Source of the DNA: Bin87 sp965204905
GTDB lineage: Bacteria; Chloroflexota; Dehalococcoidia; Lucifugimonadales; UBA3495
Assembly (NCBI GenBank): GCA_965204905.1
Contig: OZ242042.1
Location: 2,666,001-2,730,000, forward strand
DNA length: 64,000 nucleotides
Direction: 5' to 3'
Under the pieces are notes generated by a model. The model worked only from the letters and a program-made list of their open reading frames with translations. It was not told the DNA's origin and did not search any database. Shown here in pieces: positions 47,970-56,446 of the stretch. The stretch's first letter is position 1; every line of letters begins with the position of its first letter. Position numbers and translations under genes: made by a program.

Positions 47970-48923
47970 ATGGCGGTAACGTTTGGATGCTCGCTGCCCA
48001 GCCGTGGCGCGATGGCTTCCCCTGACAACCTGCGCAGCCTGGCGCAGCGGGCGGAAGACCTGTCCTTTGACCACGTTTGGGTGAGCGATCACATCATCAT
48101 TCCCCACGAGGTTTCTTCCTTTTATCCTTACGCCGCCGACGGAGTGGCGCCGTTCCAACGGGACAATACCTACTTTGAACCGCTGGCGGCGCTGAACTTT
48201 TTGGCCGGCTGCACCACGCGGGTCAAACTGGGTACCCACGTACTCATCCTGCCGTACCGGAACCCGGTGCTGACGGCGAAAATCCTGGCGACGCTGGACG
48301 TGCTGAGCGGCGGGCGGTTGATCCTGGGCGCGGGCGTGGGCTGGATGGAGGAGGAGTTCCAGGCGATGGGTCTGGACACCTACGCTCAGCGAGGCGAAGT
48401 TACCGACGAATACATCCAGATTTTCAAGGAGCTTTGGACGTCGGACAACCCCGAATTCCACGGCAAGCACTATGACATCAGTGGGGCCGGGTTCCTACCC
48501 AAGCCGGTGCAGCAGCCACACCCGCCCATCTGGATCGGCGGCCACACTAATCCGGCCATCCGGCGCGCGGCGAGGCTGGGCGACGGCTGGATGCCCATTG
48601 GACTGCGTCCGCCGGCGGGTCTGGAGCCGGAGGAAATGGCGGAGAAAGTCGCGCGGCTGCGAAGAATCAGCGCCCGTGCCGGGCGCGCCGAGGATGCGGT
48701 GGACCTGGTGTTCAGCACGGACTGCGTGTTCCAAGATGAGCCGGGGGACGACCGGCGGATGGTGTCGGGGAGGCCGGAGCAGATTGCGGCGGACCTGCGG
48801 CAGTACCAGGACCTGGGCGTACGGCACTTCATATTCAGCTTCCCAGCCGAAAGCGCAGCCCAACAACAGGAGGCGATGGAACGGTTCTCGCGGGAAGTGA
48901 TGCCGCTGATATCACAAGACTAG
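47970..48923 (+). CDS. LLM class F420-dependent oxidoreductase-like protein
   Basis: 317 residues, GGAGG before the ATG. It shows the F420-type LLM blocks: VTFGCSLPSRG, FDHVWVSDHIIIP, RVKLGTHVLILPYRNPVLTAKILATLDVLSGGRLILGAGVGWMEEEF, IQIFKELWTSDNPEFHGKHYD, and PPIWIGGHTNPAIRRAARLGDGWMP. These resemble the TIGR03619-type F420 group, with F420 or FMN as cofactor. It probably performs a two-electron oxidation or reduction of an organic substrate. A PEP-mutase-family gene follows 36 bases later. Confidence 0.87.
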   Translation: MAVTFGCSLPSRGAMASPDNLRSLAQRAEDLSFDHVWVSDHIIIPHEVSSFYPYAADGVAPFQRDNTYFEPLAALNFLAGCTTRVKLGTHVLILPYRNPVLTAKILATLDVLSGGRLILGAGVGWMEEEFQAMGLDTYAQRGEVTDEYIQIFKELWTSDNPEFHGKHYDISGAGFLPKPVQQPHPPIWIGGHTNPAIRRAARLGDGWMPIGLRPPAGLEPEEMAEKVARLRRISARAGRAEDAVDLVFSTDCVFQDEPGDDRRMVSGRPEQIAADLRQYQDLGVRHFIFSFPAESAAQQQEAMERFSREVMPLISQD

Positions 48924-48959
48924 CCAACTTACGCAATCCTCAATCAGGAGGCGAATACC

Positions 48960-49850
48960 ATGACTCTACGTTCTAACCTGAAGAGCCGGCTGGTGGCCGG
49001 CGAAACCATCGTGGCGCCGGGCGCATACGATCCGATGTCGGCGCGGGTGGTGCAGTCCCTGGGGTTCGACACGGTGTACGTGGGCGGCTACATGAGCGGG
49101 GCGCACCTGGCCGTTACCGAACCGCTGATGACCCTGACCGAACAGGTGGAAGTGGCGGAGCGGGTCGCCAAGTCGGTGCCGCTGCCGGTGCTCTGCGACG
49201 CCGGCGCCGGCTACGGAGATCCGGTGCATACGATGCATACGGTCCGCACTTTCGAGCGGTCGGGAGTCTGCGGCATCCACATCGAGGACCAAGTTTACCC
49301 CAAGCGGGCTTCGTACCACGCCGGGCTGGAGCACGTCATACCGATTGACGAGTTCCTGGAAAAGATGCGGTACGCGCTGGAGGCGCGAAGCGACCCCAAC
49401 TTCCTGATTATCGGGCGGACGGACTCGTTCACCGCCGTTGAAGGAGACATGGACGACGCGATTCAACGGGGCAACGCCCTGCGGGACCTGGGTGTGGACG
49501 TTGTGATGCCTCGCGGCGTGCGGCAACGGGAGGATCTGGCAACCTTCCGGGCCGGCGTGCCGGACGTGCCGCTGCTGGTGATAGCGGGTACCGACGACAT
49601 CACTGTGCAGGAATACGAGGAACTCGGCTACAAGGTGATTATCTACGCGACCACGCCGGCGATTGCAGCGGTGGAGGGAATCCAACGGGCCTACACCAGC
49701 CTGCGCGACACCGGCCACATCGGGATCGGTGCGGCGGACGTGGCGACGCGTCGGGCAGAGGTAGAAGCCCTGATCAGCCTACCGGAATACCAGGCGGTGG
49801 AGGCGGCTACGACGGAGCGTGAATTCCAGGATCGCGTGGGCCACCACTGA
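48960..49850 (+). CDS. Isocitrate lyase/PEP mutase family protein lacking the catalytic Cys
   Basis: 296 residues. Start region APGAYDPMSARVVQSLGFDTVYVGGYMSGAHL, metal site DAGAGYGD at 80-87, HIEDQ at 107-111, and then the catalytic loop PKRASYH where most members have KKCGH or KRCGH; the Cys position is Ala117. DVVMPRGVRQREDL and YKVIIYATTPAIAAVEGIQRAY complete the barrel. Without the Cys, lyase chemistry of the methylisocitrate type is unlikely; a decarboxylase, hydrolase or PEP-mutase-like reaction is possible. It is a diverged paralog of 2025-2906. Confidence 0.82.
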   Translation: MTLRSNLKSRLVAGETIVAPGAYDPMSARVVQSLGFDTVYVGGYMSGAHLAVTEPLMTLTEQVEVAERVAKSVPLPVLCDAGAGYGDPVHTMHTVRTFERSGVCGIHIEDQVYPKRASYHAGLEHVIPIDEFLEKMRYALEARSDPNFLIIGRTDSFTAVEGDMDDAIQRGNALRDLGVDVVMPRGVRQREDLATFRAGVPDVPLLVIAGTDDITVQEYEELGYKVIIYATTPAIAAVEGIQRAYTSLRDTGHIGIGAADVATRRAEVEALISLPEYQAVEAATTEREFQDRVGHH

Positions 49851-49888
49851 AGCCAGATACGGCTTTGGCCGGCGGCAAACGCGATGTA

Positions 49889-49917
49889 GCAGAGCGCTTC
49901 GCGCGCTCTGCTTTTTT
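49889..49917 (+). terminator. Intrinsic terminator after the PEP-mutase-family gene
   Basis: GCAGAGCGC (49889-49897), loop TTCGC, GCGCTCTGC (49903-49911), then six T. It separates the oxidoreductase genes from the ABC cassettes. Confidence 0.9.
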
Positions 49918-50105
49918 ATGTCCGTCGCACCTCAAATGCGATATTTACTCTGCATATATGGCTACAAGTTACGATAGTCGTTAATGATGGATCTTATTTC
50001 CGTATATCATTGACAACGAGCAACGAATTTAGTCGATTATATACTCAAATGATTGAGGGTTTGCATCATTTAGCATACTAATATAAACATTTTCTGCAAT
50101 ATTGC
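49918..50105. other. AT-rich intergenic island
   Basis: Nearly 190 bases strikingly richer in A and T than the surroundings, with a TTGACA at 50010, repeated TATA-like stretches and a small TCAA/TTGA palindrome near 50044. No gene is seen. It may hold upstream promoter or regulator sites for the first ABC cassette. Confidence 0.6.
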
Positions 50106-50135
50106 TTGACATGGCCGGCGGACTAACATTAGGAT
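50106..50135 (+). promoter_or_regulatory. Promoter of ABC cassette 1
   Basis: TTGACA (50106-50111), 18-base spacer, TAGGAT (50130-50135). The sequence from TTGACA through CTAACATT resembles the promoter of cassette 2 at 54242. The leader to the ATG is about 80 bases. Confidence 0.6.
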
Positions 50136-50222
50136 TAGGCGGCCCTGAATATCGGTGAAATTTCAGCGTTCTTTGGGGTGAGATGAGCCACAAATATTCG
50201 CCATTGGGGAGGTCGCTTTCTC

Positions 50223-52139
50223 ATGCCGTCCAGTCTGAAACCCGCCTTGATCACCGGTTTGGCTGTAGTGGCGCTCATGCTGATAGGGATAGCGTGCGGG
50301 GGAGCCGAAACGCCCGCGCCAGCAGCACAACAGAGTACGGGCGACAGCGCTTCCGCTGCGGCCACGTCGGCGCCAGCGCAGCCCGCCGCCCAAGCAACGG
50401 CGGTTCCGCCAACCGCCACGCCGCCGCCGAGGGCCACGGTGCGCCCGACCGCCACGCCGGCCCCCACCATCGCGGCGCGCACGGCTCCCACACCGTTGCC
50501 CAGCAGCGGCCCGAAGCACGGTGGAACCGTGCGCATGTCGGCATACGCCGATACCAAGGACTGGGACCCGCTGGGTTCGTCGTCCCTCTCCAGCGTGATT
50601 TCTTACTCGCAGCTGTATAACCAACTCGTTCAATTCGACAACGTGGACACCTCCGCAGTAGTGGGAGACTTGGCCGAGAGCTGGGAAATCAACCCCGAAG
50701 GGACGCAGTACACGTTCCATCTGCACGATGGGGTCAAGTGGACCGATGGCGAAGCGCTGGACGCGGATGACGTGGTGTACAGCATGTTGCGCTACGGCAA
50801 CCCGTGCAACGGGCGCGGGCGGTCGGGACTGTGGCGCCAGTATGCGATTCCCGTGGAAGTGGTGGAGCTTGCGGACAAAGCGGACTGCACGGCAACCAAC
50901 GCCGATCAGGTGGTGCGCAAAATCGACGACCTGACGGTGGAGTTCAACTTGGCCTTCGCTTCGGGCGCGTTCATCAAGTTCCTGGCCATCGACTACGCCA
51001 AGGTCCTGCCCGAGCATCTGCTGTCGCAAGACATCGACCTGAACCTGGCCGAGAACATCCTGAAGCACGAGGCTACGTCGGGTCCCTTCATCCTGGAGGA
51101 GTACCAGTCGGGCAACCACTACAAGGTCAACCGGAACCCCAACTACTTCAAGGAAGGGCTGCCATACTTTGACCGGATTGAGCACTTCATCATCACGACG
51201 CCGGCGACTTTCATAGCGCAGGTGGAAGCGGGCCAGATCGATGCATCCAATGCTGCGGCCAACAACCTGACCGCTACCGAGAACTACGATCTGGAGACGA
51301 GCACCAACAGCGAGTACGTGGCCCACGACGTGTTCGGCGGCGCCACCCGCGGTTTGATGCTGAACATCAAGAAGGGCGAGGGTTCGGGTGAGCCGCCGTT
51401 CAACAATCACAAGGTGCGACAGGCCATCAACCTGGCGGTTGACCGGCAGAAGCACAACAAGCGCGCCTTGCACGGAGCGGGACGCGGCCATTGCCCGCTG
51501 GTGGGCCTCGCCAATTCGCTGGAAGAGTGCGAGAGTTGGCCCGGAATGCGTCCCAAGGACACCCCGGGCGGTCAGGAGGACATCGCGCGCGCCCGCGAAT
51601 TGATGGCGGAAGCCGGTTATCCCGACGGTTTCGAGGTGCAGTACACGGTGCGTCAGGTGGGAACCTACGCCGCCGAGTGCTCGGTCATCAAACAGGACCT
51701 GGAAGAATACCTGGGCATCACCGGGCCGATTGAGACCCTGCCCAGCGCGGCCGGCTACGCCAAGTATGGCACCGCCCGTGCACCGGACGCCAAGGGCGAC
51801 TGGGAAATCGCTTGCCAGGCCGACGGCATGACCGTATTCGACGTTGACGCCATATATGCCGGTATATTCCTGAAGGGCGCAACCCGGAACTACACGGACT
51901 GGGAAACTCCGGAGATCAACGCCTGGTTTGAAGAGCAGAAGGTGGAACTTGATCCGGAAAAGCGCCGGGAGATCAACAAGGTAGCGGAACGCTGGCTGCA
52001 CGACTTCTCGGACAACCACTGGGTCAGCCTGACCCTGGGGCGCAACTTCTGGGTGATGCACCGGGACATCAAGGGGTTCAATGCTCCGCAAACCGTGCAG
52101 TACGGTTTCAAACAGGAGCACCTGTGGTTCGACCGCTAG
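50223..52139 (+). CDS. ABC substrate-binding lipoprotein (peptide/oligosaccharide SBP_bac_5 type), cassette 1
   Basis: 638 residues. The signal peptide ends in a lipobox IGIACGG with Cys25, followed by a Pro/Ala/Thr-rich tether of about 60 residues. The SBP_bac_5 body starts KHGGTVRMSAYADTKDWDPLGSSSLSSVISYSQLYNQ and includes LAESWEINPEGTQYTFHLHDGVKWTDGEALDADDVVYS, FKEGLPYFDRIEHF, and INLAVDR. It delivers a solute, classically di/oligopeptides, to the permeases at 52226 and 53233. It is close kin to 54417. No ATPase subunit follows. Confidence 0.92.
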   Translation: MPSSLKPALITGLAVVALMLIGIACGGAETPAPAAQQSTGDSASAAATSAPAQPAAQATAVPPTATPPPRATVRPTATPAPTIAARTAPTPLPSSGPKHGGTVRMSAYADTKDWDPLGSSSLSSVISYSQLYNQLVQFDNVDTSAVVGDLAESWEINPEGTQYTFHLHDGVKWTDGEALDADDVVYSMLRYGNPCNGRGRSGLWRQYAIPVEVVELADKADCTATNADQVVRKIDDLTVEFNLAFASGAFIKFLAIDYAKVLPEHLLSQDIDLNLAENILKHEATSGPFILEEYQSGNHYKVNRNPNYFKEGLPYFDRIEHFIITTPATFIAQVEAGQIDASNAAANNLTATENYDLETSTNSEYVAHDVFGGATRGLMLNIKKGEGSGEPPFNNHKVRQAINLAVDRQKHNKRALHGAGRGHCPLVGLANSLEECESWPGMRPKDTPGGQEDIARARELMAEAGYPDGFEVQYTVRQVGTYAAECSVIKQDLEEYLGITGPIETLPSAAGYAKYGTARAPDAKGDWEIACQADGMTVFDVDAIYAGIFLKGATRNYTDWETPEINAWFEEQKVELDPEKRREINKVAERWLHDFSDNHWVSLTLGRNFWVMHRDIKGFNAPQTVQYGFKQEHLWFDR

Positions 52140-52162
52140 GCCGGACAATCCTGACCATAGAA

Positions 52163-52199
52163 GTAGGGGCGATCCGCCATAGGCGGACATCGCCCCTAC
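52163..52199. repeat. Mosaic palindrome GTAGGGGCG family, copy 4
   Basis: Outer arms GTAGGGGCGAT / ATCGCCCCTAC enclosing an inner palindrome TCCGCC...GGCGGA. It lies between the substrate-binding and first permease genes of cassette 1, at the same point where cassette 2 has copy 5. Confidence 0.9.
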
Positions 52200-52225
52200 G
52201 ATGTGCATAGCGTAGAGTAGATATT

Positions 52226-53179
52226 ATGCGACAGTACGCCATCAAACGCATAGGGTTGTTCATCCCTACGGTACTACTGGTGACCGTCATAGTTTTCGTG
52301 GTGATGCGGCTGATACCGGGTGACCCGGCGCTGGCGATCCTGAGCGCCGACGACGCCGCCTATACGGAGGATGAACTGCGCCTCCTGCGGGCGGAGCTGG
52401 GGACGGACCGGCCCATAGTGGTGCAGTACGTGGACTGGGTTACCGGGCTGGTACGCGGAGACTTCGGGACGTCGTTCTGGTGGGGCGGGCCGGTGATGGA
52501 ACGGTTGGGAGAGCGCATCCCGGTCACCATCGAGTTGGCGATCCTGGGCATAGGATTAGCGGTAGTGTGCGCCGTGCCGCTGGGAGTGCTATCTGCGATC
52601 AAACCGGACAGTCCCATTGACTACGTGTCCAGGGTGTTCACCCTGGTTGGCATATCCATACCGACGTTTTTCAGCGGCATCCTGCTGACGCTGGTGCTGA
52701 TAAGAGCGTTCGGATGGCTGCCGCCGCTGGGGTACACGGACATCTGGGAAGACCCGTGGACGAACGTAAAGCAGTTGATGCTGCCGGCCTTGGCGCTGGG
52801 ATTCTATGACATGGCGTTCATCGCCCGGGTAACGCGCTCGTCAATGATGGAGATCCTGCGCGAGGACTACATGCGTACAGCGCGGGCGAAAGGGCTGGCC
52901 GAGCGACTGGTGTTATCGCGGCACGGGCTAAAAAACGCGGTGCTGCCTATTCTGACTATTTCGGGCTGGCAATTCGGCCGGCTGTTCGGTGGGACGGTAG
53001 TCATCGAGAAGATATTCCTGATACCCGGCGTGGGGCAATTGCTCATCGACGCCGTTTATCAGAGGGACTTCCCGACCATCCAGGCGGTGATAGTGATCGT
53101 GGCGCTGTCAATTGTCGTAATCAACCTGCTGGTGGACCTGCTGTACGGATGGCTGGATCCACGTATCAGGTACGCGTGA
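52226..53179 (+). CDS. ABC permease DppB/OppB-like, cassette 1
   Basis: 317 residues with six helices. MRQYAIKRIGLFIPTVLLVTVIVFVVMRLIPGDPAL is the standard DppB opening; the EAA-type coupling loop is LREDYMRTARAKGLAERLVLSRHGLKNAVLPIL, and the end is INLLVDLLYGWLDPRIRYA. It forms the inner-membrane channel with the DppC-like protein encoded 53 bases on. No good Shine-Dalgarno precedes the ATG, as also in cassette 2. Confidence 0.93.
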   Translation: MRQYAIKRIGLFIPTVLLVTVIVFVVMRLIPGDPALAILSADDAAYTEDELRLLRAELGTDRPIVVQYVDWVTGLVRGDFGTSFWWGGPVMERLGERIPVTIELAILGIGLAVVCAVPLGVLSAIKPDSPIDYVSRVFTLVGISIPTFFSGILLTLVLIRAFGWLPPLGYTDIWEDPWTNVKQLMLPALALGFYDMAFIARVTRSSMMEILREDYMRTARAKGLAERLVLSRHGLKNAVLPILTISGWQFGRLFGGTVVIEKIFLIPGVGQLLIDAVYQRDFPTIQAVIVIVALSIVVINLLVDLLYGWLDPRIRYA

Positions 53180-53232
53180 TGCGGATTGTGCGACGCCGAA
53201 AAGAAACGTGCATATCACCGGGAGGGTGAGGC

Positions 53233-54144
53233 ATGACTACCAACACCGGACAAGCCGCGCCGAGGGTTACCGAAGAATCGCAGCTTGATATTCGCCCGAA
53301 ACAAGGGACGATGAAGCGGGTCGGCGCCTTTTGCCGTACCAAACCGCTGGGCGCGGTAAGCGCGGCCATAATCATCCTGACGATCCTGACCGCCGTATTC
53401 GCCCCGTTGATTGCGCCATACGATCCACTGGACCTGGAACACGAACCGTTCGCGTCGCCGGCGGCGGACAAGTGGTTGGGCGCGGACGAGTTGGGCAGAG
53501 ACGTGTTCAGCCGGGTGATTTTCGGCGCGCGGGTGTCCATGTACGTGGGGCTGGCGAGCGTACTCATCGGGATTTCCATCGGAACTATTATCGGAATCGT
53601 CAGCGCCTACGTGGGCGGAATTATCGACCTGACCATTCAGCGGATAGTGGATGCGCTAATGGCATTTCCTGCGATCATAATGGCGCTGGGCCTGACGGCA
53701 GTGCTGGGGTCTTCGGTCAACAATATCGTGGCGGCGCTGGTGGTGATCCTGCTGCCCGGCGCGATACGGGTGATCCGGGCGCAGGTGCTGAGCATCAAGG
53801 AACTGGACTATACGCTGGCGGCCCAGGCCATCGGGGCTCGACCCTGGCGCATCATGCTGCGCCACATACTGCCCAACGTGGTGGCAAGCTACATCGTGTT
53901 GAGCACGATCACCCTGGGCCTGGCCATCATCATTGAGGCGTCGCTGACCTTCCTGGGTGTGGGCATTTCGGCGGACATCCCCACGTGGGGCGGGATGCTG
54001 ACCGAGGGAGCGCAGAAGTACATCCGGACGGCGTGGTGGCTGGCAGTGTTCCCAGGAATGGCGATTTCCATCGTGGTGTTCGCGATCAACTTCCTGGGCG
54101 ACGCATTGCGGGACACGCTGGATCCGAGGCTGCGCGGCCGTTAG
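53233..54144 (+). CDS. ABC permease DppC/OppC-like, cassette 1
   Basis: 303 residues; GGGAGGG stands upstream of the ATG. A short soluble N-terminus is followed by FCRTKPLGAVSAAIIILTILTAVFAPLIAPYDP, WLGADELGRDVFSRVIFGARVSMYVG, and the EAA loop IKELDYTLAAQAIGARPWRIMLRHILPN, ending FAINFLGDALRDTLDPRLRGR. It is the second permease of the importer. A terminator at 54168 ends the cassette; ATP-binding subunits must be encoded elsewhere. Confidence 0.93.
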   Translation: MTTNTGQAAPRVTEESQLDIRPKQGTMKRVGAFCRTKPLGAVSAAIIILTILTAVFAPLIAPYDPLDLEHEPFASPAADKWLGADELGRDVFSRVIFGARVSMYVGLASVLIGISIGTIIGIVSAYVGGIIDLTIQRIVDALMAFPAIIMALGLTAVLGSSVNNIVAALVVILLPGAIRVIRAQVLSIKELDYTLAAQAIGARPWRIMLRHILPNVVASYIVLSTITLGLAIIIEASLTFLGVGISADIPTWGGMLTEGAQKYIRTAWWLAVFPGMAISIVVFAINFLGDALRDTLDPRLRGR

Positions 54145-54167
54145 GGTCGGAACACATGCCTATGTGA

Positions 54168-54197
54168 AGCCCCTTACGACTGTAAGGGGCTATTTTT
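54168..54197 (+). terminator. Intrinsic terminator of ABC cassette 1
   Basis: AGCCCCTTAC (54168-54177), loop GACT, GTAAGGGGCT (54182-54191), then ATTTTT. Perfect ten-base stem. Confidence 0.95.
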
Positions 54198-54241
54198 GGC
54201 GCGGTTTTCGTAATGGAATTTACGATTACGACTGCGGACTA

Positions 54242-54270
54242 TTGACAGGCGGGGGCGGCTGGGCTAACAT
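54242..54270 (+). promoter_or_regulatory. Promoter of ABC cassette 2
   Basis: TTGACA (54242-54247), 17-base spacer, TAACAT (54265-54270). The leader to the ATG at 54417 is about 140 bases and includes a CGTCGT-A-ACGACG hairpin near 54388-54400. Confidence 0.65.
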
Positions 54271-54416
54271 TCCGGCCCGTGTCTCGCGGATTGTGGCAGA
54301 TTTCACAATAGGCCACAACCGGGAGGCTTCTATTACCCCTGCGGACGCAAGCGACAAATGCGCCGCCCGTAAATCTACATTATGCGTCGTAACGACGTTT
54401 GGAGGGTCACACCGAT

Positions 54417-56369
54417 ATGAAGCCATTTACCCTGGGCCGACTGTCTCTGCGGACGCTGCTGCTTGCGGCCGGCGTCGTCGCGCTGATGGTTGGCGTCGCC
54501 TGTGGCGGGGCTGAACAACCCGCGCCCGCCGCTCAACAGCAACAGGCCCCGGCTGCCCAACAGCAACAGCAGGCCGCACCCGCCGCCACCGATGCGCCGG
54601 CAGCCATGCAGCCGACCAATACCCCGATTCCGCAGGCCGTGGCCGCGACCGTGCGCCCCACCAACACCCCGGCGCCCACGGCGGTTCCGCAAGTAGCCGC
54701 CACGCCGACGCCCAGCGCCGGCCCCAAGTACGGCGGAACCATGATAATGTCAGCCTATGCCGACACCAAAGACTGGGATCCTTTGGGCTCGGGCTCGTTG
54801 TCCAGCGTGATCTCCTATTCCCAGCTGTACAACCAGATTGTGCAGTTCGACCCGGTGGACACTGCCGCTATCACCGGCGACTTGGCAGAGTCATGGGACG
54901 TCAGCGCTGATGGCCTGACTTACACCTTCCACCTGCGCAACGATATGCAGTGGACCGACGGCACCGAGATTACCTCGGCTGACGTTATCACTACCATGCG
55001 CCGTTATGCCAACCCCTGCAACGGCACGGGACGCTCCGGCCTCTGGCGCAACTACGGCGTCAGGATGGAAGTAGTGGACAAAGCCGGCGGCAACTGCACG
55101 CCGACCAACCAGGATGACGTCCTGCGAGCCATTGACGACAAGACCGTTGAGTTCAACCTACAGTTCGCCTCCGGCACGTTCATCAAGTTCCTGGCTATTG
55201 ACTACGCCAAAGTGTTGCCGGGGCATCAGTTAGATTCCGACCCCAACTGTGAGATCCGCGACGCGGCCAACCCCTGCTTCCTGAACTTGGGCGAGAACAT
55301 CATCGACCGCGGCACGACTTCCGGGCCTTTCATATTGGAAGAGTACCAGGTTGGCGACTTCTACAAGGTCAACAAGAACGAAAATTACTTCAAGGACGGT
55401 CTGCCTTACGTTGACCGCATCGAGCACTACATCTTCCCCGGTACGGCCAAAGACCGGCTGATTGCCCAGTTCGAAGCCCGCCAGATTGACATGACCAATG
55501 GTGGTTTCGACAACCTTTCGCCGACTCAAAAGCTTCAGGTGTCAGAGAGCACCAACGGCGAGTATGTGCCGCACCCTATCCCCGCGGGGACCAACTGGGG
55601 TTTGATGCTCAACATCAAGAAGCCTCAGTTCCAGGACCACAAAGTCCGTCAAGCTATCAACTTGACTGTTGACCGGCAGGAAATTGACGAACGCGTCTTT
55701 GACAACACGTCAGGCAGTTACTGCCCGTTGATGGGCTTGGCCCACTCTAACGAAGAGTGTAATTCTTGGCCCGGCATTCGGCCCAAGAATACCCCGGAGG
55801 GGCAGCAGGACTTGGCCGACGCCAAAGCGCTGATGGCAGAGGCCGGCGTGGCCGACGGCTTTGAAGTCCAGTACACCGTTCGCCAGGTTGGCAACTACCC
55901 CGACCAGTGCCAGGTTGTGAAGCAGCAGTTGCAAGATAACTTGGGTATCACCGGCGACATCGAGACGCTGCCCAGCGCCGCTGGCTACGCAAAGTACGGC
56001 ACCTCCCGAGCCGCCGACGCTGCCGGCGACTGGGAAATCAGCTGTCAGGGCGAAGGCATGGTAGTGTATGACCTGGACGCCATTTACGGCGGCGTGTACC
56101 GCGAGGGCGGCACCAGGAACTACACCAATTGGTCGAATCCGAAGCTGGAGGGCTGGTTCGAGCAGCAAAAGGTCGAGCTGGATCCGAATGCCCGCCGGGA
56201 GATCAACAAGGAAGCCGAACTCTGGCTGCAGAGCTTTGAGGATAACCACTGGGTTACCATGCAGTTGGGCGGCCTGCTCTGGATGGTCCACCGGGACGTC
56301 AAGGGCTTCAACGCTCCTCAAACCGTTCAGTACCAGTTCAAGTACGAAGACGTGTGGCTGGACCGCTAA
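54417..56369 (+). CDS. ABC substrate-binding lipoprotein (SBP_bac_5 type), cassette 2
   Basis: 650 residues from ATG, GGAGGG 11 bases upstream; a TTG at 54399 is rejected. Signal peptide with lipobox VGVACGG (Cys29), then a Gln-rich and Pro/Thr-rich tether of about 70 residues, with QQQQ runs. The body is clearly paralogous to 50223: KYGGTMIMSAYADTKDWDPLGSGSLSSV, AESWDVSADGLTYTFHLRND, INLTVDRQEIDERVF, and the end FNAPQTVQYQFKYEDVWLDR. It differs by an inserted Cys-containing stretch (DPNCEIRDAANPC) near residue 280. Confidence 0.93.
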   Translation: MKPFTLGRLSLRTLLLAAGVVALMVGVACGGAEQPAPAAQQQQAPAAQQQQQAAPAATDAPAAMQPTNTPIPQAVAATVRPTNTPAPTAVPQVAATPTPSAGPKYGGTMIMSAYADTKDWDPLGSGSLSSVISYSQLYNQIVQFDPVDTAAITGDLAESWDVSADGLTYTFHLRNDMQWTDGTEITSADVITTMRRYANPCNGTGRSGLWRNYGVRMEVVDKAGGNCTPTNQDDVLRAIDDKTVEFNLQFASGTFIKFLAIDYAKVLPGHQLDSDPNCEIRDAANPCFLNLGENIIDRGTTSGPFILEEYQVGDFYKVNKNENYFKDGLPYVDRIEHYIFPGTAKDRLIAQFEARQIDMTNGGFDNLSPTQKLQVSESTNGEYVPHPIPAGTNWGLMLNIKKPQFQDHKVRQAINLTVDRQEIDERVFDNTSGSYCPLMGLAHSNEECNSWPGIRPKNTPEGQQDLADAKALMAEAGVADGFEVQYTVRQVGNYPDQCQVVKQQLQDNLGITGDIETLPSAAGYAKYGTSRAADAAGDWEISCQGEGMVVYDLDAIYGGVYREGGTRNYTNWSNPKLEGWFEQQKVELDPNARREINKEAELWLQSFEDNHWVTMQLGGLLWMVHRDVKGFNAPQTVQYQFKYEDVWLDR

Positions 56370-56391
56370 TAACCCAATCCTAACCATAGAC

Positions 56392-56419
56392 GTAGGGGCG
56401 ACGCATGCGTCGCCCCTAC
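56392..56419. repeat. Mosaic palindrome GTAGGGGCG family, copy 5
   Basis: Perfect 28-base palindrome, half GTAGGGGCGACGCA. Flanks (CCTAACCATAGAC before, GTGTGCGT after) match those of copy 4 in cassette 1, yet the core differs. Confidence 0.9.
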
Positions 56420-56446
56420 AGTGTGCGTTAATGTAGAGTAAATACC

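Noticed and set aside
46724..48025. 433-codon open frame on plus across mnmA and the following promoter region
   Set aside because: Antisense to mnmA with all its motifs; the translation is Gly/Val/Asp-rich nonsense and runs into the 15-base repeat promoter.
50163..52208. 681-codon open frame on minus, opposite the first ABC binding protein
   Set aside because: It is an antisense shadow of a clear lipoprotein gene on plus; its translation has no recognisable domain and GC-rich codon bias explains the open frame.
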